In this document: positions 1-8,577 of the stretch, in pieces | How positions within the stretch are numbered: position 1 is the stretch's first letter | Layout of the letters: every line of letters begins with the position of its first letter | From: UBA7672 sp965279205 | GTDB taxonomy: Bacteria; Pseudomonadota; Alphaproteobacteria; Caulobacterales; Hyphomonadaceae | NCBI GenBank assembly: GCA_965279205.1 | Contig: OZ257144.1 | Location: 2,108,001 to 2,172,000, forward strand | DNA length: 64,000 bases | Reading direction: 5' to 3' | Notes under the pieces: model-generated | The model's input: the letters and a program-made list of their open reading frames with translations, nothing else | Databases searched by the model: none | What the model was told of the DNA's origin: nothing | Program-made: the position numbers and the translations under genes

Positions 1-883
1 CTTCTACGACACGGCGGAAAATTATCCCGTGCCGCCCGATGCCAAGTATGCCGGCCGCACCGAAGAGATCGTTGGTCGCTGGATGAAGACCAAGCCGCGC
101 GACGCTGTGCTGATCGCGACCAAGGTCTCGGGCCCCAGCCATGGCTGGATCAAGTCGGCCCAGCGCCACGCCATGACGGCGATGGACCGCCACAACATCG
201 TCCGCGCCATCGAGGCGAGCCTGAAGCGCCTGCAGACCGACTATGTCGACCTCTACCAGACTCACTGGCCTGACCACGACGTCGCCTATGACGAGCACAT
301 GGCCGCGCTCGATGAACTGGTGAAGGCCGGTAAGGTGCGTGTCATTGGCTGCTCGAACGAGACGAGCTGGGGTCTCATGAAATCCATCTCGGCGTCCGAG
401 CGCCTGAGCATCGCGCGTCACCAGTCGATCCAGAACAATTTCAGCCTCAACAACCGCCGCTTCGAGGACGAGCTGGCGCAGGTGTGCCGCCAGGAAGGCG
501 TGAGCCTGATCCCGTATTCGCCGCTCGGCGGCGGCGTGCTGACCGGTAAATATCAGGGCGGCGCATGGCCCCCGGGCGCCCGCTTCACCAAGTACAAGGA
601 CATGCCGGCCCGCCAGGCCCCGATGGCTCGCCGCTATGTCAACGAGCACACTCTGGCGTCGACCGAGCGCTGGATGGGCTTCGCCCGCGAACTGGGAATG
701 TCACCTGTCACTTTCGCCGCCGCCTGGAGCAAGCAGCATGACTTCGTCGCCTCGACCATCGTAGGCGTCACCCACGAGGACCACCTGCCGGACATCTTCA
801 AAGCCGCCGACGTGACGCTTCCGGATGATGTCATGAAGAAGATCGACGCCGTGTCTAAGGAAATCCGCTACCCCATGGGGTAA
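1..883 (+). CDS. Tas-like NADP(H)-dependent aldo-keto reductase (5' end outside window)
   Basis: The frame is open from the first bases (first full codon at base 2) and ends at TAA 881-883, so the N-terminus is missing and about 293 residues are visible. The aldo-keto reductase tetrad is present: Asp and Tyr in FYDTAENYPV, Lys in IATKVSG and His in QTHWPDHD. The YPVPP segment after the tyrosine, KVSGPS, and SNET before the barrel's second half match what I recall of E. coli Tas, so this is a cytosolic TIM-barrel carbonyl reductase of that subgroup. The substrate cannot be told from sequence. A downstream hairpin separates it from moaA. Confidence 0.9.
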   Translation, partial: FYDTAENYPVPPDAKYAGRTEEIVGRWMKTKPRDAVLIATKVSGPSHGWIKSAQRHAMTAMDRHNIVRAIEASLKRLQTDYVDLYQTHWPDHDVAYDEHMAALDELVKAGKVRVIGCSNETSWGLMKSISASERLSIARHQSIQNNFSLNNRRFEDELAQVCRQEGVSLIPYSPLGGGVLTGKYQGGAWPPGARFTKYKDMPARQAPMARRYVNEHTLASTERWMGFARELGMSPVTFAAAWSKQHDFVASTIVGVTHEDHLPDIFKAADVTLPDDVMKKIDAVSKEIRYPMG

Positions 884-888
884 GCCCT

Positions 889-1046
889 CTTCCCCCGCGA
901 AGCGGGGGAAGTACGGCGAAGCCTGGGGTCGGCGCGTAGCGCTGACGGGCGAGTCTCAAGGGGACTCGTTGGGACAATCCCCTCTGGACTCGCCCCCTAC
1001 GTCTCGCGGGCTTCGTCCGCGATCCACTTCCCCCGCTTCGCGGGGG
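889..1046. repeat. Pair of near-identical GC hairpins in the reductase-moaA intergenic region
   Basis: Two hairpins share a CCCCCGC stem: 889-911 (10-bp arms, loop GAA) and 1030-1046 (7-bp arms, loop TTC). The loops are complementary, so the second is an inverted copy of the first. The roughly 120 bases between them contain several CTCGC/GCGAG-type words. It has the look of a dispersed intergenic palindrome family, and the first hairpin could help end transcription of the reductase, although no T-run follows. No gene is seen between 884 and 1114. Confidence 0.5.
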
Positions 1047-1114
1047 CAGAAGGGTTCCAAAGGCGCAGCAACCCCGCTCGACTTCACCGACTATAACGCA
1101 TTAAACTGGCTGAA

Positions 1115-2188
1115 ATGGCTTACACGCTCATCAATGCGAAACCGGCGGGGCGTCCTGCTGATCCGGCGGCCTCGCCAACGGCGCTGGCGGCGGCGCAGGG
1201 CGTGCTGGTGGACTCGTTCAAGCGGCGCGTCAGCTATCTGCGCCTGTCGATCACCGATCGCTGCGACCTGCGCTGCACCTATTGCATGCCGGAACGGATG
1301 ACCTTCTTGCCGCGCAAGGACGTGCTCTCGTTCGAGGAGCTGGACGAGCTGGTGACGGCGTTCGCTTCGTTCGGCGTCGACAAGCTGCGGATCACCGGCG
1401 GCGAGCCACTGGTGCGCAAGGATGTGATGGAGCTGATGGCGCGCTTTGCCCGCCACCTCGGTCATGGCCTCAATGAACTGACGCTCACCACGAATGGCAC
1501 GCTGCTGACCAAGTATGCTGGCGAGCTGTCGGCCATTGGCGTACGCCGGATCAACATCTCGCTCGACACGCTGAAGCGCGATCTGTTCGAGACGATCTCC
1601 CGGCGCGACATGTTGGACGACGTGCTGAAGGGTATCGACGCCGCCATCGCCGCCGGCCTGAAGGTGAAGATCAACACCGTCGCCCTGCACAACATCAACG
1701 AGCAGGAAATCCCGGACCTGATGCGCTTTGCTCATGAGCGCGGCGCCGACATAACGTTGATCGAGACTATGCCGATGGGTGAGGCGGAGACCGATCGCGT
1801 CGAGGACTTCCTGTCGCTGTCGAAAGTTCGCGACGATCTCTCGAAACAGTTCACGCTGACCGACATCAACTACACAACCGGTGGTCCGGCGCGCTACGTT
1901 CGAGTGGAAGAGACGGGCGGCAAGCTCGGCTTCATCACACCGCTCACCCACAATTTCTGCGAAAGCTGCAACCGCGTGCGGGTCACCTGTACGGGCCGGC
2001 TCTACACATGCCTCGGCCGCGAGGATGGCGCTGACCTGCGCGAGGCGCTGCGGTCTGATCCTTCGGGAGCGCTTCTGCGCCAGACCATTCTCGGCGCGAT
2101 CGAGCGCAAGCCGAAGGGGCACGACTTCGACGCGGCCCGCCTCGCCACCCCGGCGAGCCCGCGCACCATGTCCCACACCGGCGGATGA
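1115..2188 (+). CDS. moaA: GTP 3',8-cyclase MoaA (molybdopterin cofactor synthesis)
   Basis: This radical-SAM enzyme converts GTP to 3',8-cyclo-7,8-dihydro-GTP, the first step of molybdopterin synthesis, in the cytosol. At 357 residues it carries the N-terminal CxxxCxxC cluster motif (C50, C54, C57), the ITGGEPLVR glycine motif, and the C-terminal second cluster motif in FCESCNRVRVTCTG. It ends with the double glycine known to be needed in this family. The start is ATG 1115; an upstream in-frame extension is not needed. Its stop overlaps the moaD start (ATGA), so the two genes are translationally coupled. Confidence 0.96.
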   Translation: MAYTLINAKPAGRPADPAASPTALAAAQGVLVDSFKRRVSYLRLSITDRCDLRCTYCMPERMTFLPRKDVLSFEELDELVTAFASFGVDKLRITGGEPLVRKDVMELMARFARHLGHGLNELTLTTNGTLLTKYAGELSAIGVRRINISLDTLKRDLFETISRRDMLDDVLKGIDAAIAAGLKVKINTVALHNINEQEIPDLMRFAHERGADITLIETMPMGEAETDRVEDFLSLSKVRDDLSKQFTLTDINYTTGGPARYVRVEETGGKLGFITPLTHNFCESCNRVRVTCTGRLYTCLGREDGADLREALRSDPSGALLRQTILGAIERKPKGHDFDAARLATPASPRTMSHTGG

Positions 2189-2439
2189 GCGGGACCGTTC
2201 TCCTGTTCGGCCGGCTCAAGGATGCGTTCGGCGCGGCATCCATTCCGTTGCCAGCGGGCGTCGCAACCGCCGCTGCGCTCCGCACGAAGCTGGCGGAAGC
2301 CAATCCCGACCTCTCGGCCACGCTGCTTTCGAAGTCGGTCCGCATTGCAGTGAACCAGAACCTGGTGGCCGACGAAGCAGCGACCGCGATCTCGGTCGCT
2401 GACGAGATTGCGCTTTTACCGCCGCTGAGCGGCGGCTGA
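2185..2439 (+). CDS. moaD: Molybdopterin synthase small subunit MoaD
   Basis: An 84-residue ubiquitin-like sulfur carrier. It opens with MSGTVLLFGRLKDAFG and ends in LPPLSGG; the terminal Gly-Gly is thiocarboxylated and delivers sulfur for dithiolene formation in precursor Z. The ATG overlaps the moaA stop by four bases, so the pair form an operon. The usual partner, the large subunit MoaE, is not next to it and is not seen in the window, so it must be encoded elsewhere. Confidence 0.93.
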   Translation: MSGTVLLFGRLKDAFGAASIPLPAGVATAAALRTKLAEANPDLSATLLSKSVRIAVNQNLVADEAATAISVADEIALLPPLSGG

Positions 2440-2532
2440 GGCCGCCGCCGTTCAGGCGCCTGACTGCCACGTCAGCCTTTCCCTTTGTCTCCGATGGGAG
2501 GACAATGGCTTACCGAAAACAGGAGACTGCCC

Positions 2533-2679
2533 ATGACCGCAAACAAGGTCGGGGATCACGTCGAGCTGGACGGGGAAGACGCTCGCTCCGGACAGACCGG
2601 TGTGCATCTGCGCTACATCCTGATTGCGTCGATACTTCTTGTGGTCGCGGGCTTCGCACTGGTCGCGGTCGCCTCGTAG
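2533..2679 (+). CDS. Small single-pass membrane protein, unknown function
   Basis: A 48-residue protein whose last 20 residues form one hydrophobic helix (LRYILIASILLVVAGFALVA) after a charged N-terminal half. I chose ATG 2533 because AGGAG lies at 2521-2525 with a seven-base spacing; an in-frame ATG at 2485 would add 16 residues but has no better ribosome site. The short length, good ribosome site and clear helix support a real gene. I do not recognise the family. Confidence 0.6.
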   Translation: MTANKVGDHVELDGEDARSGQTGVHLRYILIASILLVVAGFALVAVAS

Positions 2680-2699
2680 GCGCGCAGGACACAAGACGA

Positions 2700-3131
2700 C
2701 TATTGCTGTCCCGGCTCGAAGGGCGACGGCTTCCGCAGGATTGCCCAAAGGACTCCAATCATCACCGGCGTGATGACCAGCGCCGCCGTCACCACGCCAG
2801 GCATCAGGCTTGATGTCCAAAGGCTGAGAGCGACATGGCTCGCCGCGTTCAGCAGCATCACGATTGCGAATATCGATAGCGCCAGCCGGCTCCAGCGCGG
2901 TCCCGTAGCAATGCAGAACAGCGCGAGCGCGCCGACGGCGACCGTGAGGACGGCAACCGCGATCGCGAACCGTCCGTCGCTCATCCAGTTCAGCCATGAG
3001 GCAAGCGGAAAAGATTTGACCCAGTCGGGAAGGTCGCGGGCCACCTCTTCGACATTATGGACAAGGAAAGCCGCCGTGGCCGCAGCCCAGGCGCGCCGAT
3101 AGGGAATCGCGAAAGCTGCCGGTTCGGTCAT
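2700..3131 (-). CDS. HXXEE domain membrane protein
   Basis: A 143-residue integral membrane protein with about four hydrophobic helices. Near the N-terminus it has H25-N-V-E28-E29 followed by a proline-tryptophan pair, and later an Asn and His within a helix (NAASH), which together are the signature of the HXXEE family. The histidine and glutamates may bind a metal, but the family's function is unknown. It faces the small membrane protein at 2533-2679 convergently and is divergent from the YaiI family gene. Confidence 0.75.
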   Translation of the reverse strand: MTEPAAFAIPYRRAWAAATAAFLVHNVEEVARDLPDWVKSFPLASWLNWMSDGRFAIAVAVLTVAVGALALFCIATGPRWSRLALSIFAIVMLLNAASHVALSLWTSSLMPGVVTAALVITPVMIGVLWAILRKPSPFEPGQQ

Positions 3132-3245
3132 GCGCCATGATAGGCCGGGCTGGCCCCGGCTGGAACCTTGTCTCGTCCGGCAAAACCGCGCGCCTGAGCG
3201 AACGCCTGAGCTGGACTTTCAGCCCGCGTCGCGCCTATTCAGCCC

Positions 3246-3701
3246 ATGGCCACTCTCTACGTCGATGCTGACGCCTGTCCGGTGAAGGAAGAAATCTACA
3301 AGGTCGCCCGCCGCGTCGGATGGGACGTGTTCGTCGTCGCCAACTCCTTCATCCGCACGCCGATGGAGCCCCGCATCAGGTTCGTCCTGGTCGATGCCGG
3401 CCCCGACATTGCCGACGACTGGATCGCGGAGCGGGCAGGGTTGGGCGATGTCGTGATCACCAACGATATTCCGCTGGCTGCACGCGCGCTCGAAAAGGGC
3501 GCGGAAGCGATCTCGCCAACGGCAAAGATCTTTACGCCCGACATGATCGGCTCAGCGCTGGCGACGCGTGGGTTGATGGAGCATCTGCGCTCGTTCGGCG
3601 AGATCACGACCGGCCCGAAGCCGTTCTCGCCAAAGGATCGCTCTGCTTTCCTGTCGGCGCTGGACGCGGCAATAAACCGGGCGAAGCGGAAGGCAGTTTA
3701 G
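3246..3701 (+). CDS. YaiI/YqxD family protein (UPF0178, DUF188)
   Basis: A 151-residue protein starting LYVDADACPVK, the hallmark of the UPF0178 family, with further family blocks DVVITNDIPLA and FTPDMIGSAL. The conserved acidic residues (D7, D9) and the NDIPLA motif resemble a PIN-like nuclease active site, so a nuclease role is possible but unproven. Length is normal for the family. The ATG at 3246 starts directly at the conserved N-terminal strand. It stands alone, upstream of an AraC-type regulator. Confidence 0.9.
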   Translation: MATLYVDADACPVKEEIYKVARRVGWDVFVVANSFIRTPMEPRIRFVLVDAGPDIADDWIAERAGLGDVVITNDIPLAARALEKGAEAISPTAKIFTPDMIGSALATRGLMEHLRSFGEITTGPKPFSPKDRSAFLSALDAAINRAKRKAV

Positions 3702-3767
3702 CAAGCCCGATCAAGCAGGGCCTGCTGCGCCGGGGGATAAGGGTTCATCGCTTCGGAAGGCCATGAA

Positions 3768-4613
3768 ATGCAGACGATCGGCAAAGCGCTCTGGTACATC
3801 GAAACCCGGCTCAGCGAACCGCTGACGCTGGACGATATCGCCAACGCATCCGGCATGTCTCGCTTCCATCTTGCCCGCACCTTCGCAGCCGTCGTCGGCC
3901 AGCCTGTCGTCGCTTACACGCGCGGCCGTCGGCTGACGGAGGCTGCGCGGCAGCTGGCCGACGGCGCGCCTGATATTCTTCAGGTAGCGCTTGAGGCCGG
4001 GTATGGCTCGCACGAGGCGTTCACCCGCGCGTTTCGGGATCAGTTCGGGCTGACGCCCGAAGAAGCGCGCTCTCGGCGATCGCTCGCCAACGTTCAACTC
4101 GTGGAACCCATTCGCATGCCCGACCAACCCAGACCGACAGTCGCCCCCGATCGCATCATCAAAACAGAGACGATGCTGTTCGCGGGCATCAGGAAGTATT
4201 CGCGCTTCGACGACCGGGGCGGCGTGCCGATGGTCTGGCAGGCCTTTGGCCCGATGATCGGAACGATCCCCGGCGAAGTGCCTGGCAGCGCCTATGGGCT
4301 CGTTCTCACGCCGGCGGATGCGCAGGATGATTGCGGCTTCGACTATCTCCCCTCGGTTCAGGTGAAGAGCCTCGACAACCTGCCGGAGGGATTGTCCGGC
4401 GCGCGTATCACAGGACGCAGCTGGGCCGCGTTCAAGCATCCCGGTCACGTTGCTTCCATCGGGTCGACATGCGCGGCAGCGGGCGAATGGCTGACCCAAT
4501 CCGGCCGAACGCCGAAGGAGGGACCGATGCAGATGATCGAATACTACCCGCCGCAGTTCGACGCGCGCACGGGCATGGGCGGATGCGAAGTGTGGGTGCC
4601 GGTCGCGGAGTAG
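3768..4613 (+). CDS. AraC-family regulator with GyrI-like effector domain
   Basis: 281 residues in two parts. The first about 105 residues contain two helix-turn-helix units (LDDIANASGMSRFHLARTF and VALEAGYGSHEAFTRAFRDQFG), the MarA/SoxS/Rob-type DNA-binding domain placed at the N-terminus. The remaining roughly 170 residues resemble the GyrI-like small-molecule-binding domain, with a WQAFGPMIG segment and a final EYYPPQFD stretch. It is organised like E. coli Rob, so it probably senses a small or toxic compound. It converges with the neighbouring monooxygenase gene; the target genes are not evident. Confidence 0.87.
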   Translation: MQTIGKALWYIETRLSEPLTLDDIANASGMSRFHLARTFAAVVGQPVVAYTRGRRLTEAARQLADGAPDILQVALEAGYGSHEAFTRAFRDQFGLTPEEARSRRSLANVQLVEPIRMPDQPRPTVAPDRIIKTETMLFAGIRKYSRFDDRGGVPMVWQAFGPMIGTIPGEVPGSAYGLVLTPADAQDDCGFDYLPSVQVKSLDNLPEGLSGARITGRSWAAFKHPGHVASIGSTCAAAGEWLTQSGRTPKEGPMQMIEYYPPQFDARTGMGGCEVWVPVAE

Positions 4614-4617
4614 GCGG

Positions 4618-6063
4618 TCAGCTGAACACCAGCTCGGGATCAGTCAGCTTGCCATAGCGCAGCATCAGCAGGTCCGAAGCGTAGTTCTGGTTCAGGCGCC
4701 ACGGCTTCCGGTCGCCCTGTTTGGGGAACCGGTCGACCGTGCGCTGGACATAGCCAGATGAGAAGTCGAGCCAGGGCTGCAGCTCCGTATCGGGGGCGAG
4801 GTTGCGTGGAGTGACGGCCTTCGTGCCGGTCTGGTCCATGCGCTTCATGATGCGGCAGGTATATTCGCAGGTGAGGTCGCACTTCAGCGTCCACGAGGCG
4901 TTGGTATAGCCGAAGATGGAAACCATGTTCGGCACGCCTTCGTACATCATGCCCTTGTAGGTCAGCCGTTTCGAGAGCTCGACCTTCTCGCCATCGACTT
5001 TCACCTCGGCGCCGCCGAGGAATTGCAGGTCGAGGCCGGTCGCCGACACGATGATGTCGGCCTTCAGTTCCTGGCCGGACGACAGCTTGATGCCGTTTTC
5101 CGTGAACGTGTCGATTGTATCCGTGACAACTGACGCGTGGCCGGCCTTGATCTCGTTGAACAGGTCGCTGTCCGGGATCAGGCACATGCGCTGGTCCCAC
5201 GGATTGTATTTCGGATTGAAGTGGACGGAGACCGGATAATCCGGCCCGAGTTCCTTCTGCGCCAGCCTGGTGATCGTCTCGCGGGTCTTCTGCGGTTTCT
5301 TGCGGGCCGTGTTGTAGAACAGCATCTGCATGCTGACATTTTTCCAGCGCGTCAGACCGTAGGCCAGTTTTGATGGGAACAGCTTGCGCAGGCGGGTCGC
5401 GATCTTGTCGGTCGACGGGCGCGAGACGACGTAGGTGGGCGAGCGCTGAAGCATCGTGACGTGCGCGGCGGTCTTCGCCATCTCCGGCACGATCGTAACC
5501 GCCGTCGCGCCCGACCCGATCACCACAACCTGCTTGCCCGTGTGGTCGAGATCCTCCGGCCAGAACTGCGGATGGATCACCTTGCCCCTGAACGTCTCGC
5601 GCCCCGGATAGCCCGGCGTGTAGCCTTGGCTGTAGTTGTAGTACCCGCTGCACATCATCACGAACGAGCAAGTGAACTCGACCACCTTGCCCTCGTGCTC
5701 CGCCTTCACGGTCCAGCGCGCATCCTTGCTCGACCACGAGACGGATTTGACGCTGTGATGAAAGCGGATGTGCCTGTCGATGCCGTTCTCCTTGGCCGTC
5801 GCCTGGACGTAGTCGCGGATCGAGGGACCGTCGGCGATCGCCTTGGCGCCGGGCCAGGGTTTGAAGTTGTAGCCCAGCGTGTACATGTCGCTGTCGGAAC
5901 GAATGCCGGGATAACGGAACAGATCCCAGGTGCCGCCGATGGCGCCGCGGCCCTCGAGAATGGCGTAGGTCTTTTTCGGGAGGCGGGTCTTGAGGTGATA
6001 CCCGGCGCCGATCCCGGAAAGGCCCGCGCCGACGATCACGACATCAAAATGTTCAGCGGCCAA
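4618..6063 (-). CDS. FAD-dependent Baeyer-Villiger monooxygenase, EthA-like
   Basis: 481 residues, a flavoprotein that inserts oxygen into ketones or oxidises sulfur compounds using NADPH. The FAD-binding GAGLSG lies at 12-17, the NADPH-binding GSGATA at 183-188, and between them the Baeyer-Villiger fingerprint FxGxxxHxxxWP at 158-169. The RYPGIRSDSDMYTLG block and overall length match what I recall of mycobacterial EthA closely. The natural substrate is unknown. It is transcribed away from the long gap before ompA and ends five bases from the AraC-type gene. Confidence 0.9.
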   Translation of the reverse strand: MAAEHFDVVIVGAGLSGIGAGYHLKTRLPKKTYAILEGRGAIGGTWDLFRYPGIRSDSDMYTLGYNFKPWPGAKAIADGPSIRDYVQATAKENGIDRHIRFHHSVKSVSWSSKDARWTVKAEHEGKVVEFTCSFVMMCSGYYNYSQGYTPGYPGRETFRGKVIHPQFWPEDLDHTGKQVVVIGSGATAVTIVPEMAKTAAHVTMLQRSPTYVVSRPSTDKIATRLRKLFPSKLAYGLTRWKNVSMQMLFYNTARKKPQKTRETITRLAQKELGPDYPVSVHFNPKYNPWDQRMCLIPDSDLFNEIKAGHASVVTDTIDTFTENGIKLSSGQELKADIIVSATGLDLQFLGGAEVKVDGEKVELSKRLTYKGMMYEGVPNMVSIFGYTNASWTLKCDLTCEYTCRIMKRMDQTGTKAVTPRNLAPDTELQPWLDFSSGYVQRTVDRFPKQGDRKPWRLNQNYASDLLMLRYGKLTDPELVFS

Positions 6064-6540
6064 AACACGCTCCTGACAGTGTCACCCGGCGCGACCCTAT
6101 TGTCCTTTGGGCGAACCGCAATCTCGACAGGAGTGGCTTACCCTAGCGTGCAGTTCGCTTTCCGAGGGAGCTGGCGCAAGGGAAACAGGTGCTGGCAGAG
6201 GCAAAGTATGGAACCGGCTGGTCGTCCGGTTGTCATAAAATGGAAGACGAGCAACCTCGGGTCTCCGCCTTATCGCGAATCAGAAACTCGCTGACGGCTC
6301 CAAGTTACCTCCCTGTTCTTGGCCAGTTCTTCGTTGCGCTGCATTGCAAACAGGAAACTATGTTGCTTCATCGCCCCGGCGGTTCCGAAAAAACAGCCGA
6401 ATGGGGTCTTAGGGTTATACCGGGTGTCGCCAACCCAAAAAAAAGCGTGTAACGCGGGGATCAGATGCGGGGCGACCGCGTTTACAATCCGGTACCGGGC
6501 GTTCGGCTACCGGGGAGAGCCTTTGGACAAGGGGATCTGT
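6064..6540. other. Intergenic region upstream of ompA
   Basis: About 477 bases separating the divergent monooxygenase and ompA genes. No reading frame here has a convincing ribosome site or protein-like composition. It is AT-richer than its surroundings (runs of A near 6392 and 6437), which fits a long promoter or leader region for the abundant OmpA-type protein. No known RNA family or operator was recognised. Confidence 0.4.
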
Positions 6541-7701
6541 ATGAAAAGAGCACTTTTGTGCGCCACCGCGGCCGCCACCATGGTGACTGCAGGCGCAACA
6601 GCCCACGCGCAATCAGGCTGGTACGGTACGGCGCGCGTCGGCGCGATCGTTGATGGTTTGCAAGATATTGACGCTGCTACCGGCGGCAACGGCGCGCTTG
6701 ATGTTCGCGCCGCTCCGGAAGTCGACCCGGTTTTCGGTGTCGGCCTCGGTTACGGTTTTGACGGCGGCATCCGAGTAGAAGGCACAGCCAACTACCGGAA
6801 CGTTGAGATGGAAGTTCCTGACAGCTTTGTCGGCCTGATGCCGGCAGGCCGCGTCGGTCCGGATGGCGCTGGTTCGACCCGCGTCACCAACCTCATGCTG
6901 AACGTCATCAAGGACTTCGAGTTCGGCAGCAACGTGCGCCCCTACCTGGGTGTCGGTGTTGGCGCTGCGCGCGTCGACAGCCGCGCCGCCTCGCTCTACT
7001 TCACGGGCTCGGGCCTCCAGGCCAACGGCTACGACGACAGCGACACCTCGTTCGCCTGGAACGCTCTCGCGGGTTTCGGCATCAAGGTGTCGGAACAGCT
7101 GACGGTTGATATTGGCTACACCTACACGGATTCTCAGGATCTCGCCTTCACGGGCGTCGATGGTCCGTACGAGTCGTCCTACAACGAGCATGCCATCTCG
7201 GCTGGCCTGCGTTGGCAGTTTGCGGCGCCTCCGCCGCCGGCGCCTCCGCCGCCCCCGCCGCCTCCGCCTCCGCCGCCTCCGCCGCCCCCTCCGCCGCCCC
7301 CGCCTCCGCCGCCTCCGTCGGCCGAGCAAGTGGCTGCGCAGACCTGCGCGACGCAACCGGCGCCGTTCGTGGTGTACTTCGAGTGGGATCGCTCGGACCT
7401 CACCTCGGTCAACAGCGACACGATCGCCGCCGCCGTGGCTCGCGCCAAGACCGGTGGTTGCTCGATCACGCTGACCAACGTCGAAGGCCACACCGACTCG
7501 TCGGGCGGCGCGGCGTACAACGACAAGCTCTCGGCTCGTCGTGCGGACGTTGTGAAGAAAGCGCTGATCGGCGCTGGTGTCTCGGAAGCTTCGATCAAGA
7601 CCGAAGCCCGCGGCGAATCGGATCCGGCTGAAGCCCGTCCGGACGGCGCGCGCGAGCCGCTGAACCGCCGTGCCGAAGTGCAGATCACGATCGGCCGCTA
7701 A
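6541..7701 (+). CDS. OmpA-family outer membrane protein with polyproline linker
   Basis: 386 residues. A signal peptide (1-24, ending AHAQ) precedes an eight-strand-type beta-barrel domain (about 25-228), a proline linker (230-259), and a C-terminal peptidoglycan-binding OmpA domain (about 270-386). That domain has VEGHTDSSG, the SARRADVV arginine and NRRAEVQ, matching residues that bind diaminopimelate. I chose ATG 6541 because the signal peptide starts there; upstream in-frame codons give no export signal. It anchors the outer membrane to the wall. A strong terminator follows. Confidence 0.93.
   Translation: MKRALLCATAAATMVTAGATAHAQSGWYGTARVGAIVDGLQDIDAATGGNGALDVRAAPEVDPVFGVGLGYGFDGGIRVEGTANYRNVEMEVPDSFVGLMPAGRVGPDGAGSTRVTNLMLNVIKDFEFGSNVRPYLGVGVGAARVDSRAASLYFTGSGLQANGYDDSDTSFAWNALAGFGIKVSEQLTVDIGYTYTDSQDLAFTGVDGPYESSYNEHAISAGLRWQFAAPPPPAPPPPPPPPPPPPPPPPPPPPPPPPPSAEQVAAQTCATQPAPFVVYFEWDRSDLTSVNSDTIAAAVARAKTGGCSITLTNVEGHTDSSGGAAYNDKLSARRADVVKKALIGAGVSEASIKTEARGESDPAEARPDGAREPLNRRAEVQITIGR
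7228..7317 (+). repeat. Proline-codon tract (29 Pro, 1 Ala) in the OmpA linker
   Basis: Thirty codons alternating CCG, CCT and CCC encode four prolines, one alanine and then twenty-five consecutive prolines. The DNA is a pyrimidine-rich triplet repeat that could change length by slippage. At the protein level it forms a stiff polyproline II rod between barrel and wall-binding domain, and its translation would be expected to need elongation factor P. Confidence 0.9.
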
Positions 7702-7729
7702 GCCGATCCGACTGCGAAACTAAAGGAGC

Positions 7730-7760
7730 AGCCCGGTCTCACGACCGGGCTGTTTCCGTT
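7730..7760 (+). terminator. Rho-independent terminator of ompA
   Basis: A perfect nine-base stem (7730-7738 with 7743-7751, AGCCCGGTC/GACCGGGCT), four-base loop TCAC, followed by GTTTCCGTTT. It lies 28 bases after the ompA stop and before the convergent autoinducer synthase. Confidence 0.85.
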
Positions 7761-7781
7761 TGGGGTTGATGTTCCGACCGA

Positions 7782-8444
7782 TCAGGACGCGGCGGCCGCC
7801 GGCCCCAAGGGAACGATCTGATCCGGATCGATCTCGACCAGCATGCGGTCCATCACGCCGGTCTTGGCGCGGGTGAGGGCGAGGACGTGCTGGCCGACCT
7901 CGATCTCGGCGGCGATGGCGACGCCCTTGCCGCCTTCGTATTCGCGCGGCGCCCCGAGATGGCGCAGGGGCCAGCCATAGGCGGCGATGCGTTCGGCGAG
8001 GCGCAGTTCGGACAGCATGGTCAGATGCGTGAGACCGCGCGAGAGGCAGAACTCCAGAATGCCGACCATGAGTTCGCGCTGGTGGTTGCTCGGCCAGCGC
8101 GGATTGTCGGCGCGGCGATGCTGGGGCGCGGCGATCCAGCGCGAGATGTCCCAGACCGAGTCGAGTTCGGGCAGCGGTTCGTCGGAATGATCGGCAAACT
8201 TCCTGAGCAGGGTGGGGCCGGTGGTCGGATTCAATCGAACCGACGCGGCGACGTCTCCGAACGGATCGATGCTCATCAGGTAGACGGCGAACTCGTCGTC
8301 GAACTCGTCCGTCTCGCGGCCGTCGTGAGAGGAGAGGCCGGCCCAGCCATGGCCCTCGACATAGAAGGTGTGGCGCATCCGGAACATCTGGTCGAGCTGG
8401 CGACCGTAGAGATGCTGGTTCGTCAGGCTGACGACGTGGATCAT
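7782..8444 (-). CDS. LuxI-family acyl-homoserine-lactone synthase
   Basis: 220 residues starting at ATG 8444, preceded by GGGGGGA; the longer frame to 8576 adds a non-protein-like leader. Family blocks are in order: RMRHTFYVEGHGW (the conserved Arg, Phe and Trp), DEFDDEFAVYL with the conserved aspartates, VRLNPTTGPTLL, WDISRW, and a C-terminal acyl-binding half. The usual glutamate of the W-E-x-S-R motif is aspartate here, a conservative change. It should make an N-acyl-homoserine lactone from SAM and an acyl donor. No LuxR-type receptor is nearby. Confidence 0.87.
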   Translation of the reverse strand: MIHVVSLTNQHLYGRQLDQMFRMRHTFYVEGHGWAGLSSHDGRETDEFDDEFAVYLMSIDPFGDVAASVRLNPTTGPTLLRKFADHSDEPLPELDSVWDISRWIAAPQHRRADNPRWPSNHQRELMVGILEFCLSRGLTHLTMLSELRLAERIAAYGWPLRHLGAPREYEGGKGVAIAAEIEVGQHVLALTRAKTGVMDRMLVEIDPDQIVPLGPAAAAS

Positions 8445-8577
8445 GGCGACATCCCCCCAGGCTGTTATGCAACAGGCTTTCCGGATAGACAACTCAGGGT
8501 TGTTTCTGGGGTGGGCGCATGCGCTCTCGTTCCCGCAGCTGGCGGCTGCGGGGCAGGCAGACCTGCGGTGGGGCAAG

